A model generated the notes under the pieces. That model did not search any database. It had not been told where the DNA came from and worked only from the letters and a program-made list of their open reading frames with translations. The position numbers were made by a program, and so were the translations under genes. Below are positions 1-10,132 of a stretch of 64,000 nucleotides of DNA, in pieces; the first letter of the stretch is position 1; each line of letters starts with the position of its first letter. Source of the stretch: Corynebacterium pelargi (GTDB taxonomy: Bacteria > Actinomycetota > Actinomycetes > Mycobacteriales > Mycobacteriaceae); the NCBI RefSeq assembly GCF_014635485.1, contig NZ_BMCX01000003.1:124001-188000 (forward strand), read 5' to 3'.

Positions 1-206
1 ACGAGGTTATCGCCGAGGTGCTGAGCCACCTCGAGGGTGATGGTCTTGGCGACTGCTTCGAGGGTGACCTCGACAGTCAGCGCGTTATAGAGGGCCGGCA
101 GCTCGCCGCGCGGGAATTCCACGTCGACGACCGGACCGATGACGCGCACAACGCGACCGGCGGAAGCCGCCTGTTGCGTGTTCTGCTCTTGTAGAGCTGT
201 GGTCAT
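1..206 (-). CDS. atpD: ATP synthase F1 subunit beta, N-terminal fragment
   Basis: First 68 codons of the catalytic beta subunit; the rest lies beyond the left window edge. The ATG at 204-206 opens a protein beginning [10 protein letters not shown], followed by the beta-barrel segment [16 protein letters not shown] and ALYNALTV, the typical start of F1 beta. The P-loop and catalytic residues are outside the window. It lies only 3 bp downstream of the atpG stop in the atpBEFHAGD operon, as expected. In the family, beta carries the catalytic nucleotide sites of the membrane-bound rotary synthase. Identity is secure from sequence plus position, although only the barrel domain can be seen. Confidence 0.95.
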   Translation of the reverse strand, partial: MTTALQEQNTQQAASAGRVVRVIGPVVDVEFPRGELPALYNALTVEVTLEAVAKTITLEVAQHLGDNL

Positions 207-209
207 AAT

Positions 210-1187
210 CTAGTCACTTTCTCCGCTTTCGGCGAGCGCGCCTGCGCCACCGACGATCTCTGTGATTTCCTGGGTAATCTGTGCTTGGCGAGCCTGGTTA
301 GCAACACGCGAAAGGTCTTTGACCAGCGCGGTTGCATTGTCAGTAGCCGACTTCATTGCCGTACGGCGTGAAGCGGATTCGGCTGCTGCTGCCTCGAGGA
401 AGATAGCGAACAGGCTGCGGGACACGTACTTGGGAAGCAAAGCCTCCAAGAGGGTGTCGGCATCCGGCTCGAAATCAACGTCTGCGTGTGGGTCACCTGC
501 ATCCGTAAGGATGTCTTCGCCTTGTGGGATCGGCTCGGTGTGAATCACCGGTTCGATCGGCAGAAGCTGGTGCACAACGGCAGTCTGGGTCAGCATCGAC
601 TCGAATTCGGTGTACACGACGTGTACCTGGTCGAAGCCTTGAACGTCGTGGTCTTCATCGGCGTTCAAGCCAGCGCGTTGCTTCGTGGTGCCACCGGATC
701 CGGCGATAAAGCCGTCGATCATGTGGCGACGAACATCGTGTGTTTCTTCCCACGAAGGATCCTGCGAGAAGCCTGTCCAAGCGCCAGCCACGGGCTCGTC
801 GCGGAAGCGGTAGTAGCCAACGCCCTTGTTACCGGTGACATAGCGAACTACTTCATAACCGTTGTCTTCGAGCATCCGAATGAGTTCGGCTGCCTTCTTG
901 AACACGTTGTAGTTGTAGCCACCGGCCATGCCGCGGTCACTGGTGACCACGAGCACGGCAGCACGACGTCCGCCTTCACGTTCGCGAAGCATCGGGTGAT
1001 CAAGGGAGCTCGCCGATGCCAAGCGTTCCATAACGCTGTGGATCTCGTTGGCGTAGGGCTGTGAAGCTTCCACCCTGGCTTGAGCTTTGGTGATGCGCGA
1101 GGTTGCGATCAGCTCTTGAGCCTTGGTGATCTTCTTCGTGGAGTTCACTGACCGGATGCGGTCGCGTAGCTCTCGAAGATTAGCCAT
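210..1187 (-). CDS. atpG: ATP synthase F1 subunit gamma
   Basis: Central rotor shaft of F1, 325 aa. The N-terminus MANLRELRDRIRSVNSTKKITKAQELIATS is the conserved N-terminal helix (split here: ANLRELRDRI, then STKKITKAQE). The C-terminal helix contains SRRTAMKSATDNA and the RQAQITQEITEIVGGA signature that inserts into the alpha3-beta3 core. The middle contains an extra acidic stretch near residues 215-245 (rich in Asp and Glu), typical of longer actinobacterial gammas. It sits between atpA (56 bp gap) and atpD (3 bp gap) and is co-transcribed with them. No anomalies. Confidence 0.97.
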   Translation of the reverse strand: MANLRELRDRIRSVNSTKKITKAQELIATSRITKAQARVEASQPYANEIHSVMERLASASSLDHPMLREREGGRRAAVLVVTSDRGMAGGYNYNVFKKAAELIRMLEDNGYEVVRYVTGNKGVGYYRFRDEPVAGAWTGFSQDPSWEETHDVRRHMIDGFIAGSGGTTKQRAGLNADEDHDVQGFDQVHVVYTEFESMLTQTAVVHQLLPIEPVIHTEPIPQGEDILTDAGDPHADVDFEPDADTLLEALLPKYVSRSLFAIFLEAAAAESASRRTAMKSATDNATALVKDLSRVANQARQAQITQEITEIVGGAGALAESGESD

Positions 1188-1243
1188 AAATCCTTCGCCT
1201 CCCTTCTGTACCTTGATGGATCATTGTTTGCAAGGCTTTAGCC

Positions 1244-2872
1244 TTACTTCTTAACGTTCAGCGTGTTCTTCTTCACCTGGTCGGCCGGCAGTGCGTCGAC
1301 CTCAGGCTCATTGATCACAGGCTTGCCATCAGTGGTTTGGAAGGTGCGCTTGAAATCGTCGGTCGCTGCAACGAGGGCCTCTTGGGATTCCTCGGAAAGC
1401 TGAGCGCCACCGGCGATCTGCTCGAACACCTCAGGGGTAGCAGAGTGCAGATGATCAACCAGTTCAACTTCAAAGCGACGGATGTCTTCGACGGGAACGG
1501 TGTCGAAGTGGCCGTTGCCTGCAAGCCAAATGGTGACGATCTGGTGCTCTACGGACTGCGGTGCGTTCTCGGCCTGCTTGAGCAGCTCAACCAGACGTGC
1601 ACCACGATCGAGCTGCTTCTTCGAAGCTGCGTCGAGGTCCGAGGCGAATGCGGCGAATGCTTCCAGGTCACGGTATGCAGCGAGGTCAAGACGCAAGCTA
1701 CCGGAAACCTTCTTCATGCCCTTGGTCTGTGCTGCGCCACCCACACGGGAAACGGAGACACCGACATTAATAGCAGGGCGAACACCCTGGTTGAAGAGGT
1801 CAGACTCCAGGAAGACCTGACCGTCGGTGATCGAAATGACGTTGGTGGGGATGAAGGCAGACACGTCGTTTGCCTTGGTTTCAATGATCGGCAAGGCGGT
1901 CATCGAACCTGCACCCATGTCGTCGGAGAGCTTTGCAGCACGCTCCAACAGACGGGAGTGGAGGTAGAAGACGTCACCGGGGTAAGCCTCGCGTCCCGGA
2001 GGACGACGAAGCAGCAGGGAGATGGCGCGGTAGGCCTCGGCCTGCTTGGTCAGATCATCGTAGATCACCAGAACGTGGTTGCCCTGGTACATCCAGTGCT
2101 GGCCAAGTGCGGCACCTGCAAACGGTGCGAGCCACTTGAAGCCTGCGGAGTCGGATGCGGGAGCTGCCACGATGGTGGTGTACTCCAGTGCGCCGTGCTC
2201 TTCGAGCGTCTTGCGCACAGCAGCGATGGTCGAGCCCTTCTGGCCGATGGCGACGTAGATGCAGCGAACCTGCTTGTTCTTGTCGCCAGACTCCCAGTTG
2301 GACTTCTGGTTCAAGATGGTGTCGATGCAGACCGCGGTCTTACCGGTCTTACGGTCACCAATGATGAGCTGACGCTGACCACGACCAATGGGGGTCATTG
2401 CGTCGATCGCCTTGATGCCGGTTTGCATCGGCTCTTCCACGGGCTGACGCTGCAGCACCGAAGGTGCCTGCAACTCGAGCACGCGTTGTTCTTCGGCCTC
2501 GATTTCGCCAAGGCCATCAATAGGCTGACCAAGCGGGTTGATCACACGGCCCAAGAACTTGTCACCCACGGGGATGGACAAGACTTCGCCGGTGCGTCGG
2601 ACTTCGTCGCCTTCTTTTAGGGTTTCGTAGTTACCCAAGACCACCACACCGATGCGATCGGTGTCGAGGTTCTGTGCGACGCCGATGACGCCGCCGGGGA
2701 ACTCAATGAGCTCATTTGCCATAACTGAGGGCAGCCCGGATACCTGGGCAATACCATCAGCCGCGGAAATGACCACGCCGACCTCCTCACGGGAGGCCTC
2801 CGCGGAGTAGCTCGAGGTGTAGTTCGCAATCGCGCTACGGATCTCATCGGAGGAGATCGTAAGCTCCGCCAT
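1244..2872 (-). CDS. atpA: ATP synthase F1 subunit alpha
   Basis: Non-catalytic nucleotide-binding subunit of F1, 542 aa from the ATG at 2872 ([10 protein letters not shown]). The open frame extends 24 codons further upstream, but that part ([10 protein letters not shown]) is not family-like, and the ATG fits the usual alpha N-terminus. Visible motifs: P-loop [11 protein letters not shown] near residue 170, QRQLIIGD before it, and the [17 protein letters not shown] alpha signature near residue 370. Length is slightly above the usual 500-515 aa because of a C-terminal extension ending [10 protein letters not shown]. The gap to atpH upstream is 55 bp. Assignment is certain; the start is very likely. 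Confidence 0.97.
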   Translation of the reverse strand: MAELTISSDEIRSAIANYTSSYSAEASREEVGVVISAADGIAQVSGLPSVMANELIEFPGGVIGVAQNLDTDRIGVVVLGNYETLKEGDEVRRTGEVLSIPVGDKFLGRVINPLGQPIDGLGEIEAEEQRVLELQAPSVLQRQPVEEPMQTGIKAIDAMTPIGRGQRQLIIGDRKTGKTAVCIDTILNQKSNWESGDKNKQVRCIYVAIGQKGSTIAAVRKTLEEHGALEYTTIVAAPASDSAGFKWLAPFAGAALGQHWMYQGNHVLVIYDDLTKQAEAYRAISLLLRRPPGREAYPGDVFYLHSRLLERAAKLSDDMGAGSMTALPIIETKANDVSAFIPTNVISITDGQVFLESDLFNQGVRPAINVGVSVSRVGGAAQTKGMKKVSGSLRLDLAAYRDLEAFAAFASDLDAASKKQLDRGARLVELLKQAENAPQSVEHQIVTIWLAGNGHFDTVPVEDIRRFEVELVDHLHSATPEVFEQIAGGAQLSEESQEALVAATDDFKRTFQTTDGKPVINEPEVDALPADQVKKNTLNVKK

Positions 2873-2927
2873 GTTCTTCCTGCTCTCGGTAGTTTCTTCC
2901 AGCAATTTCTTCTTCTGTCGTCGCGTA

Positions 2928-3758
2928 TTAGACGAGGTGCGCACGGAGACGCTCGAGCTTGCCCGAGGTGGATCCGTCGATAACTTCGTCGTCTACACGG
3001 ATGACCATGCCGCCGAGGAGGCTGGGATCAACCTCAGAGTGGATGGACATCTCGCGACCATAAATTCGCTCTAGCTTGTGCGACAGTGCGTCGGTCTGCT
3101 CGTTGCTCAAGGGTGATGCGGCCACCACGTGCGCGACCGTGCGACCCTGCAGTGCTGCAACGTCGTCGGAGATTGCACGGATGTCGTCGATGACGTTGTG
3201 CTCCGGTCGAGCAATGGCCTGCAGTGCCAGGGCCTCGGTCACAGCGGTGACCTTGCCGTAGAGCACCTTCGCCATGAGGTCACGTCGCCTGCTCGGTGCA
3301 GCACTGCGCTCGTCGAGCAACAGCGTCAGCTCCGGCTCACGTTCCAGGATTCGCGAAAGCTGGAAGAGTTCATCTTCCACCTGTGCGAGCTGGCCTTGAC
3401 CCTCGGCGGAGCGCATCAGCGAACGGCGTCCCAGTGAAACCAAGCCTGCGCGGAATTCGCGCGGGTTGGACCACGTCTCGCGAGCGGAGGTGATGAGCAC
3501 CTCAAGCGTCGCGGGGGAAACCTTTCCCTCAAACACTGCAGCAACCAAGCCGGCGCGCTGGTCTGCGCTCGTTGAAGCATCGGCAACCGCAACGCGCAGG
3601 GAACGATCCTGATCGAGGACGTCGACGACGTCGAAAAGCTCGGCGCCGATTTGTGCTGCGGTAGGGGCTGCCTGCTCCTTTGCATCCCACAACGCTTGAT
3701 CGAGGTGGGAGGTAACGGCGGCTAGTGCTTCGCGGCTCGCTGCGTGCATGGTGCTCAC
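2928..3758 (-). CDS. atpH: ATP synthase F1 subunit delta
   Basis: Peripheral stalk subunit linking F1 to the b subunit, 276 aa. The GTG at 3756-3758 overlaps the atpF stop by 4 bp (GTGA), which indicates translational coupling and favours this start over the internal ATG at 3749. The C-terminal part has the delta signature, seen as [21 protein letters not shown] and then LERLRAHL. The protein is about 90 residues longer than E. coli delta; actinobacterial deltas of about 270 aa are normal. Part of atpBEFHAGD. Confidence 0.95.
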   Translation of the reverse strand: MSTMHAASREALAAVTSHLDQALWDAKEQAAPTAAQIGAELFDVVDVLDQDRSLRVAVADASTSADQRAGLVAAVFEGKVSPATLEVLITSARETWSNPREFRAGLVSLGRRSLMRSAEGQGQLAQVEDELFQLSRILEREPELTLLLDERSAAPSRRRDLMAKVLYGKVTAVTEALALQAIARPEHNVIDDIRAISDDVAALQGRTVAHVVAASPLSNEQTDALSHKLERIYGREMSIHSEVDPSLLGGMVIRVDDEVIDGSTSGKLERLRAHLV

Positions 3759-4324
3759 TTTCCTGCGGGAGACACGGTATCGAGATCGGCCAGGAACCGG
3801 TCAATCGTGCCGGAGCGCTTGATGTCGTCGGAGAGCTGATCTCCAAGCAGACGCTCTGCAAGATTGATGGAGTTCTGTCCCATCTCGCGGCGAAGTTCAG
3901 TCACAACCTGCTCGCGCTGAGCAAGAAGCTGACGCTCACCGGATTCGATGATGCGGGCGCTTTCTTCGGTGGCCTTTGCCTTCATGTCAGCTTCGATCTG
4001 CTTGCCCTTAGCGCGGGCTTCTTCGCGGATCTCGGCTGCTTCGGCGCGTGCCTCAGCGAGCTGTGCGTTGTACTTCTCCAATGCGGCCTTGGCTTCTGCC
4101 TGAGCAGCCTCGGCGCGCTGGATACCGCCCTTGATTCGATCTTCGCGCTCGGCCAGCACTTCCTGGAACTTAGGTAGCACCAGCTTGGTGAACAGCAGCG
4201 CGACCACAACGAGCACGACGAGCGACCAGACGATGTCGTATCCAGCAGGAAGGAGCGGGTTAGGAGCCTCTTCCAAAGGCAGATGCTCTCCCTCTGCTGC
4301 AAGGTATTGAATGACGTTCGTCAT
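3755..4324 (-). CDS. atpF: ATP synthase Fo subunit b
   Basis: Peripheral stalk, 189 aa. One transmembrane helix near residues 28-50 ([16 protein letters not shown]) is followed by a long charged coiled coil ([20 protein letters not shown] and onward, Ala, Glu and Lys/Arg rich) typical of the b dimer. The N-terminus [14 protein letters not shown] precedes the helix and is moderately long, as in other corynebacteria. The gene ends in a 4-bp overlap with atpH and follows atpE by 29 bp. Confidence 0.96.
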   Translation of the reverse strand: MTNVIQYLAAEGEHLPLEEAPNPLLPAGYDIVWSLVVLVVVALLFTKLVLPKFQEVLAEREDRIKGGIQRAEAAQAEAKAALEKYNAQLAEARAEAAEIREEARAKGKQIEADMKAKATEESARIIESGERQLLAQREQVVTELRREMGQNSINLAERLLGDQLSDDIKRSGTIDRFLADLDTVSPAGK

Positions 4325-4353
4325 GATTCTCGGCTTTCGTGTCGAAGTGTGAT

Positions 4354-4614
<261 letters not shown>

Positions 4615-4671
4615 CTAGGTGCCCGGATGAAGTGTGTCTTCCGAGCGTTGGTGTTATTGAAACTTTGTGTC

Positions 4672-4686
4672 CGCTTGTGGCAAGCG
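4672..4686 (-). other. Small intercistronic hairpin between atpB and atpE
   Basis: A perfect 6-bp inverted repeat (CGCTTG / CAAGCG) with a 3-nt loop sits in the 93-bp gap after atpB. It lacks a following T-run on the minus strand, so termination is unlikely. A role in mRNA processing or in raising atpE translation is inference, based on the higher c-subunit stoichiometry. Confidence 0.35.
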
Positions 4687-4689
4687 AGG

Positions 4690-5475
4690 TCAGTGTTCGT
4701 CAGCGTGCAGCGACAATTCGATGTACACCGCACTCAGCAGAGCGAAGATGTACGCCTGGATGAAGACCACCAGGAGTTCGAATAGCGTGAACGCGACCGC
4801 GGCAACGAGGGTTACTGCGGACAGCGCCGTCCAGCCATTGAGCTGCCAGAAGAAGAAGTTCGTGGCAGAAAACAGCAGAACGAGAATGATGTGTCCGGCC
4901 AGCATGTTGGCCAACAAACGAATGGTCAACGTTGCGGGACGGAGGATGAAGGTGGAGAGGAATTCCAGGGGCACCACAAGCAGGTGCAGCAAGGGGTGCA
5001 GATTAGGAATAACCACCGAAGACTTCACGTACTTAAAGAAGCCGTAGCGCTTCGCGCCTGCGTAGATGAAGGCGATATAACCAAAAACAGCCAGCACCAA
5101 AGGCATGCCAACGCGGGCATTTGGCGAGATGTTAAGGAAAGGGATCACCGAAGGCAGGTTGCCGAACAGCACGATGAAGAAGATGGTCGCGAGCACAGGT
5201 AGGAAGCGCTTCGCTTCCTTTTTGCCCAAGATCTCTTCAGCGATGTTGATTCGGACGAAGTCCAACATGATCTCGGCGACGTTTTGCAGGCCGCTTGGGA
5301 TCAGCTTCGGCTTACGCATTGCGATACCGAAGAATAGGACGATTACCAGGCCCATCAGCAGACGGACGAACATCAGACGGTCGATTGCGAACCAATCACT
5401 GTTAGCAAACCAGATTGGTTCCGGGAAGAATTCGTGTCCCACGGTGGGTGCATGAAATTCACCCTTCGTGGCCAT
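4690..5475 (-). CDS. atpB: ATP synthase Fo subunit a
   Basis: Membrane stator subunit that forms the proton half-channels with the c ring, 261 aa and five to six hydrophobic segments. The C-terminal helix region contains LTIRLLANMLAGHIILVLLF; its Arg (RLLANMLAGH motif) is the essential residue facing the c-ring carboxylate. PSGLQNVAEIMLDFVR earlier in the protein is typical of bacterial subunit a. It is the first gene of the synthase operon. The 468-bp region upstream contains a terminator for the preceding operon and therefore presumably the atp promoter. Confidence 0.96.
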   Translation of the reverse strand: MATKGEFHAPTVGHEFFPEPIWFANSDWFAIDRLMFVRLLMGLVIVLFFGIAMRKPKLIPSGLQNVAEIMLDFVRINIAEEILGKKEAKRFLPVLATIFFIVLFGNLPSVIPFLNISPNARVGMPLVLAVFGYIAFIYAGAKRYGFFKYVKSSVVIPNLHPLLHLLVVPLEFLSTFILRPATLTIRLLANMLAGHIILVLLFSATNFFFWQLNGWTALSAVTLVAAVAFTLFELLVVFIQAYIFALLSAVYIELSLHADEH

Positions 5476-5943
5476 AAATGTAACGCTCAGCGTTCTCTCC
5501 CGTGTTCGGGCCGATGCACATCACCGCAAAAACGGCGATACGCTCCGGTGCGATGGACGTCTGAAAACTCTCATGACTACCAAGGATTCCGTCGCACATC
5601 AGCAAGGTAGCCACTGGGATTAACACGGCCTAAAGCGCAAGGCGCAGCAGGTGTTTATCCGTTAAGAAACTCTATCAGGGGTTTCCCACAAATATCGACA
5701 CACCTTCGAGCCATTTATTACCCCCGCGTTCACCTCTCGCACGCCATGCCCCTATGCAGGAAAAACAGTGGGTTGTAAGGTCGCTCACACCCGCCTTTTA
5801 GGGGCAAAAAGAAGCCGGGCAGAGCCCGGCTTGAGCACTTTTGAGCTTCAACCCTACCCCCGGCTACCCCCGGTATGCTTCGATGAGCTTCTTTGGATTG
5901 AAGATTTTTTACGGGTGTATCGAGGCGATGAATGCCAGCCCAC
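5476..5943 (-). promoter_or_regulatory. Intergenic region between atpI and atpB; presumed atp operon promoter region
   Basis: 468 bp without a credible gene. The atpI-side part holds a strong minus-strand terminator (5806-5832), so atpB must be transcribed from a promoter between about 5476 and 5805. I could not assign a convincing -35/-10 pair; a weak TAGAGT-like -10 occurs on the minus strand near 5670. The rest shows nothing further. Confidence 0.5.
5806..5832 (-). terminator. Rho-independent terminator of the rho-prfA-...-atpI operon
   Basis: A perfect 9-bp stem AAGCCGGGC / GCCCGGCTT (5812-5820 with 5824-5832) with a 3-nt loop is followed on the minus strand by C then TTTTT. It lies about 110 bp past the atpI stop and upstream of atpB, separating two same-strand operons. 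Confidence 0.88.
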
Positions 5944-6381
5944 TTACTCCGGGCGCTGCGATTCGGAAACGTAGGTCACGTTGGTGGTGATCACGCCGTA
6001 CATCTCGCTGGCGAGCACGCAGATCATGGCAATGACCACGGTGACGAATAAGGCCATGTGATCGTAGAAGTACAGATCCTTGAGCACCACCATGATGATG
6101 AGGAAGACGATGATCTTCAGCAGCCAGCCTCCAAGGACCACGGCACCAGTAGTGGTGGTGGAGGTTCGCGCTGTGGCCAGGACGCTAATGACGGTGAGCA
6201 GCATAAAGCCGCCACCGATGGCAGCCCCGAGGAGCACACCCCAGATGCCAGGCAAGCCACGGAAGGCTCCCCAGGCTGCAAGGGAGATGATGCTGACGGC
6301 AATGAGGGCTCCGGTGCCAAGTTTGAGCGCACGCTGGAGCGGGCGACGGTGATCGTCGTAAGGCGATTGCGGAGTAGTCAC
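5944..6381 (-). CDS. atpI: AtpI-like small membrane protein of the ATP synthase locus
   Basis: 145 aa with four predicted hydrophobic segments (beginning GALIAVSIISLAAWGAF, then the glycine-rich GIWGVLLGAAIGGGFMLL). The cytoplasmic N-terminus is polar, MTTPQSPYDDHRR. Position directly before atpBEFHAGD and the glycine-rich second helix match the AtpI/subunit I group, thought to help assemble the c ring or import Mg2+. It starts 6 bp after wecA stops, so it belongs to the upstream rho-to-wecA transcript, and a terminator separates it from atpB. The family is weakly conserved, so identity rests largely on synteny. Confidence 0.75.
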   Translation of the reverse strand: MTTPQSPYDDHRRPLQRALKLGTGALIAVSIISLAAWGAFRGLPGIWGVLLGAAIGGGFMLLTVISVLATARTSTTTTGAVVLGGWLLKIIVFLIIMVVLKDLYFYDHMALFVTVVIAMICVLASEMYGVITTNVTYVSESQRPE

Positions 6382-6387
6382 GAAGCA

Positions 6388-7533
6388 CTACCCTACTGCA
6401 GTCGGCTGTGAACGTTGCCTTGGGCGCCAAGTAAAGACCGCCGCCACTGCCGCTGAAATGACAATAAAGGCGATGGCATAGAGCGGCGGCACGATGGAAA
6501 AGGCCACCGCTCCGAAGGCGACCACCGACACCCAGGAGTACAGCACCAGTACCACTCGGCGGTGGGTATGGCCCATGCGCAGCAGGCGGTGGTGCAAGTG
6601 CATCTTATCGGCAGAAAAGGGCGACTTACCTGCGCGCATGCGGCGAACAACCGCCATGACCAGATCGAGGAGCGGGACAAAGACCGCGGCTACCACCACG
6701 ATCAAAGGCGACATCAAGGCGAGCACATCTGCTACGCCAAACAGGCTCATATCGATTTTGCCGCTTGCAGAGGTCGAACCGGCAGCGAGCAATAAGCCGA
6801 TCAGCATGGAGCCTGTATCACCCATGAAGATTCGCGCCGGCTCGAAATTATGGGGCAAGATGCCAGCGCAGATTCCAACGAGTGCCGCGGCGATGATCGC
6901 TGGCGGGTACGCCGAGACCATGCCGCCTTGGTCGTGCAAGACGGTGAGCGAAAACATCAAGATGCTTAGCCCGGCGATGCCACCCAGGCCAGCAGCTAAG
7001 CCATCGAGGCCATCGACGAAGTTGATGGCGTTAATCAACGTGACGGTCAGCAATACCGTCAGGATGGTGGAGGCCACGGGATCGAGCACCAAGGTGGTGC
7101 CGCCGCCGAAGGGGATGTAGATCACCGACCAGGTCAAGCCCAAAAGGCTCATCACGAAGCCTGCGAGGATTTGGCCTGCGAGTTTGGTAAAGGCGTCGAG
7201 CTCTAAGAGGTCATCTAAAACGCCAACCATCACGATGATAAACGCCGCCCACGTCACGGCATTCATCTCCGGGGTCACCGGCTGGAAGCCGCGAGTCAAG
7301 GCTGGAAGCTGGTCTGCAAGGAATACCGCGGCTAAAAATCCTGAGAACATTGCCACCCCGCCGAGGCGAGGGGTGGGCACGCGGTGCACGTCGCGTTCTC
7401 GAATTTCTGCCATGCGTCCACTGCTGACCATGATCACTCGCACCGCACCAGTGCAGAGGTACGTCAACGAGGCTGCGACTAAGAGCACGAGTCCTAGTTC
7501 ACGCAGCGGTACGCCGGCTACTCCCAATCCCAT
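6388..7533 (-). CDS. wecA: Polyprenyl-phosphate GlcNAc-1-phosphate transferase (WecA/TagO type)
   Basis: 381 aa, about 11 transmembrane segments, MraY/WecA superfamily. Visible catalytic motifs: the paired aspartates in VGVLDDLLELD (near residue 95), NAINFVDGLDGLAAG (near residue 160), FMGDTGSMLIG (near residue 235) and the HLHHRLLRMGH histidine motif near residue 305. The family attaches GlcNAc-1-P to decaprenyl phosphate; in mycolata this begins the arabinogalactan linker. ATG and the tsaC stop share one base (TAATG). It is separated from atpI by 6 bp. Confidence 0.92.
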   Translation of the reverse strand: MGLGVAGVPLRELGLVLLVAASLTYLCTGAVRVIMVSSGRMAEIRERDVHRVPTPRLGGVAMFSGFLAAVFLADQLPALTRGFQPVTPEMNAVTWAAFIIVMVGVLDDLLELDAFTKLAGQILAGFVMSLLGLTWSVIYIPFGGGTTLVLDPVASTILTVLLTVTLINAINFVDGLDGLAAGLGGIAGLSILMFSLTVLHDQGGMVSAYPPAIIAAALVGICAGILPHNFEPARIFMGDTGSMLIGLLLAAGSTSASGKIDMSLFGVADVLALMSPLIVVVAAVFVPLLDLVMAVVRRMRAGKSPFSADKMHLHHRLLRMGHTHRRVVLVLYSWVSVVAFGAVAFSIVPPLYAIAFIVISAAVAAVFTWRPRQRSQPTAVG

Positions 7534-8186
7534 TAGCGCTGCTTGACCTCGACGCTGGTGCCGAGCACCTCTTCGATGCGAGTCGCGCTAATCGAACCTT
7601 CGCGCAGCACCCGGGGTGTGGCACCGGAGACATCCACGATGGTGGATGCCTGGCCAACGGGGGTCTCTCCCCCGTTGAGGTAGACGCTGACGGCGTCGCC
7701 AAGTTGCTGCTTGGCAGCAATCGCCGTCTTTGGTGGTGTATTGCCGGTGATATTGGCGCTTGAGACTGCCATCGGCCCAGTCTCGCGAAGCAGCTCAATG
7801 GCGATGGGGTGCAGCGGCATGCGCAGCAGCACGGTGCCGCGGGTATCGCCGAGGTTCCACGGCAGGCTGGGCGCCTGGGATACGACGATGCTCAATGCAC
7901 CCGGCCAAAATGCCTCGATGAGCGTTTCCAGGCGGTGATCAAAGCTGTGCACCAAACCGCGGGCGGTATCCCAGCTTCCCACCAACACTGGCACCGGCAT
8001 ATCCGGGCCGCGTTTCTTGGTGGCTAAAAGGTTGGCTACTGCCTGGTTATTAAAGGCATCACAGCCAAGTCCGTAGAGCGTATCGGTGGGTAACACCACC
8101 AGTCGCCCATCGGAGACAGCCGATTGGGCTGCTTTAATGCCGGCCTGGCGAGTGGCGCTATTGCTGCAATCGAAGATTCTGCTCAC
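7533..8186 (-). CDS. tsaC: L-threonylcarbamoyladenylate synthase (Sua5/YciO/YrdC family)
   Basis: 217 aa, length of the Sua5/YrdC core. It makes threonylcarbamoyl-AMP for the t6A37 modification of ANN-decoding tRNAs. Motifs: [17 protein letters not shown] at residues about 29-45, [14 protein letters not shown] near 58, and the [11 protein letters not shown] motif near 142. The start overlaps the prmC stop by 4 bp and the stop shares a base with the wecA start. The prfA-prmC-tsaC order is common in actinobacteria and groups translation functions. Confidence 0.92.
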   Translation of the reverse strand: MSRIFDCSNSATRQAGIKAAQSAVSDGRLVVLPTDTLYGLGCDAFNNQAVANLLATKKRGPDMPVPVLVGSWDTARGLVHSFDHRLETLIEAFWPGALSIVVSQAPSLPWNLGDTRGTVLLRMPLHPIAIELLRETGPMAVSSANITGNTPPKTAIAAKQQLGDAVSVYLNGGETPVGQASTIVDVSGATPRVLREGSISATRIEEVLGTSVEVKQR

Positions 8187-9043
8187 GAGTGTCCATTCAA
8201 TATTGGGCTAGTGCGTTGGATTAGTTTACTCCCGGTGACAAAACGTGCTCGACCGGTGAAATCTTTGAGCACCCGAATGTCGCAAAAACCTGTGGCGGCA
8301 AAGGCTTCTTGCACCGCCTCGGAGGTGGCATCATCATGTTCCACACCGATCACCCCACCGTCTTTGAGCAGGCGAAACGCAACCTCTAAGAGGTTTGGAA
8401 TCAGCGCCATCCCGTCGGCGCCGGCAAAGACAGCCTCGTGGGGATCAAAGTAGACCTCGGGTGACAAATCCTTGCTTTCTGGCACATAGGGTGGATTGCT
8501 CACCACCACATCGACGGATTGAGCAAGGTGTTCAAGCCCCGCTAGGTGCTCGATATCCCCCGCATCGCCTTGAATCAGGTGCACAGACTCAGGGAGGTTT
8601 CTTCTGGCGTATGCCGCGGCGTGCTCAGAGCGCTCCACCGCCCACACCTCGGCGTCGCAGTAGTAGGCGATGTATGCGGCGAGTGCACCGGAGCCGGTGC
8701 AGAGATCAACCACGGTGGCAGCAGGTGGGGTGTGTTTGACTGCCCAATCGGCAAGCACTTCGGTTTCGGGCCGTGGGATAAACACTCCCTCGCCTACGGT
8801 GAGCTCGAGGGGGCCAAAGGGGGCATGGCCGAGGATATGTTGCAGTGGTTCGCGAGCTTTTCGACGTTCCACGGCCTCCCAAAACCCTGTGGGGGTTGGC
8901 TCGTTGAGGTGGAAATGAAGCTCCAGAGTGCTACATCCGAGCAGATCGGATGCGATAAGTTTGGCGTCGACAAGCGGAGAGGCCACCCCTGCTTGCGCAA
9001 GAATGGCCTCGGCCTGACGCAACGCTTGAGCTAGATGCGTCAC
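8183..9043 (-). CDS. prmC: Release factor glutamine N5-methyltransferase
   Basis: 286 aa SAM-dependent methyltransferase that methylates the GGQ glutamine of peptide release factors. Motif [15 protein letters not shown] (near residue 112) and the substrate-binding VVSNPPYVP (near residue 181) are intact. An N-terminal helical substrate-recognition domain comes first, with [10 protein letters not shown] at the domain junction. It starts 8 bp after its substrate gene prfA ends and overlaps tsaC by 4 bp. Confidence 0.95.
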   Translation of the reverse strand: MTHLAQALRQAEAILAQAGVASPLVDAKLIASDLLGCSTLELHFHLNEPTPTGFWEAVERRKAREPLQHILGHAPFGPLELTVGEGVFIPRPETEVLADWAVKHTPPAATVVDLCTGSGALAAYIAYYCDAEVWAVERSEHAAAYARRNLPESVHLIQGDAGDIEHLAGLEHLAQSVDVVVSNPPYVPESKDLSPEVYFDPHEAVFAGADGMALIPNLLEVAFRLLKDGGVIGVEHDDATSEAVQEAFAATGFCDIRVLKDFTGRARFVTGSKLIQRTSPILNGHS

Positions 9044-9051
9044 TGTGATGC

Positions 9052-10125
9052 TTACTCCGCTTCGAGACGTTCGGCGCGTTCAGCCGCTTGGAGCGCGGTG
9101 AACAGATCATCTAAGTCGCCGCCGAGCACCGAGTCAAGGTTATTGGCTTTAAAACCAATGCGGTGATCGGTAATGCGGTTTTCCGGCCAGTTGTAGGTGC
9201 GGATGCGTTCCGAACGATCCATCGTGCGGATCTGTGCTGCGCGGCCCTCGGCGGCCTCGGCATTGGCCTCTTCTTCTGCAATTGCCTGCAAACGAGCAGC
9301 CAACACCTGCATGGCACGAGCCTTGTTCTGGATCTGCGAACGTTCCTTCTGGCAAGTCACCACCAAGCCGGTAGGCAGGTGGGTGATACGCACGGCAGAG
9401 TCGGTGGTGTTCACGCCCTGGCCACCTTTGCCCGAAGAACGGTAGACGTCGATGCGAAGGTCCTTCTCATCGATTTCCACCTCGCCGACCTCGTCCGGCT
9501 CGGGGTAAACCAGCACACCTGCGGCAGAGGTCTGGATGCGCCCCTGCGATTCGGTCACTGGCACACGCTGCACACGGTGCACGCCGCCTTCGAACTTGAA
9601 CACGCTCCACGCACCATCGCGGGAGGGTTGCTTGGAACGAATCGAAAGGGTCATGTCTTTCACACCACCCAGATCCGACTCCGAAAGGCCGAGCACTTCC
9701 ATGCTGAACCCGTGCTTATCGGCATAGCGCTGGTACATGCGCACCAGCTCGCCTGCGAATAGGGCTGCTTCTTCTCCGCCTGCGCCTGCCTTGACCTCCA
9801 TGACGATGTCATCGCCATCGTGGGGGTCGCGGGGTGCAAGCAGGTCTGCGAGCTGCTCTTCGAGGTTGACGATCTCAGCCTCAAGGCGCTGGGCTTCTTC
9901 TTTAAACTCAGCGTCTTCATGTGCCATTTCGGCGGCAGCCTCGTGATCTTCACGAGCCTGCACCAATTGGTTATTCACATTGATAATCGGCTGAAGCTCG
10001 GAGTATCGCTTCGAAAGCTTACGAAATAGCGCCTGGTCGCCCATGGTTTCCGGGTCGGCCATTTGCATCTCGATGCCCTGGTACTCGGCGACGATATCGT
10101 CAACCGCCGATACTTGGTTTGCCAC
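9052..10125 (-). CDS. prfA: Peptide chain release factor 1
   Basis: 357 aa; recognises UAA/UAG stops. The catalytic GGQ loop appears as [17 protein letters not shown] near residue 230, followed by THLPTGLVV. The N-terminal coiled coil and the C-terminal [15 protein letters not shown] stretch are normal for RF1. It is second in the rho operon, 7 bp after rho, and is followed 8 bp later by its methyltransferase prmC. Confidence 0.97.
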   Translation of the reverse strand: MANQVSAVDDIVAEYQGIEMQMADPETMGDQALFRKLSKRYSELQPIINVNNQLVQAREDHEAAAEMAHEDAEFKEEAQRLEAEIVNLEEQLADLLAPRDPHDGDDIVMEVKAGAGGEEAALFAGELVRMYQRYADKHGFSMEVLGLSESDLGGVKDMTLSIRSKQPSRDGAWSVFKFEGGVHRVQRVPVTESQGRIQTSAAGVLVYPEPDEVGEVEIDEKDLRIDVYRSSGKGGQGVNTTDSAVRITHLPTGLVVTCQKERSQIQNKARAMQVLAARLQAIAEEEANAEAAEGRAAQIRTMDRSERIRTYNWPENRITDHRIGFKANNLDSVLGGDLDDLFTALQAAERAERLEAE

Positions 10126-10132
10126 GGGCGAA

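Noticed and set aside
1337..2620. A 427-codon frame opposite atpA
   Set aside because: Antisense shadow of a certain gene, with a Cys/His/Gly-rich composition that resembles no protein family.
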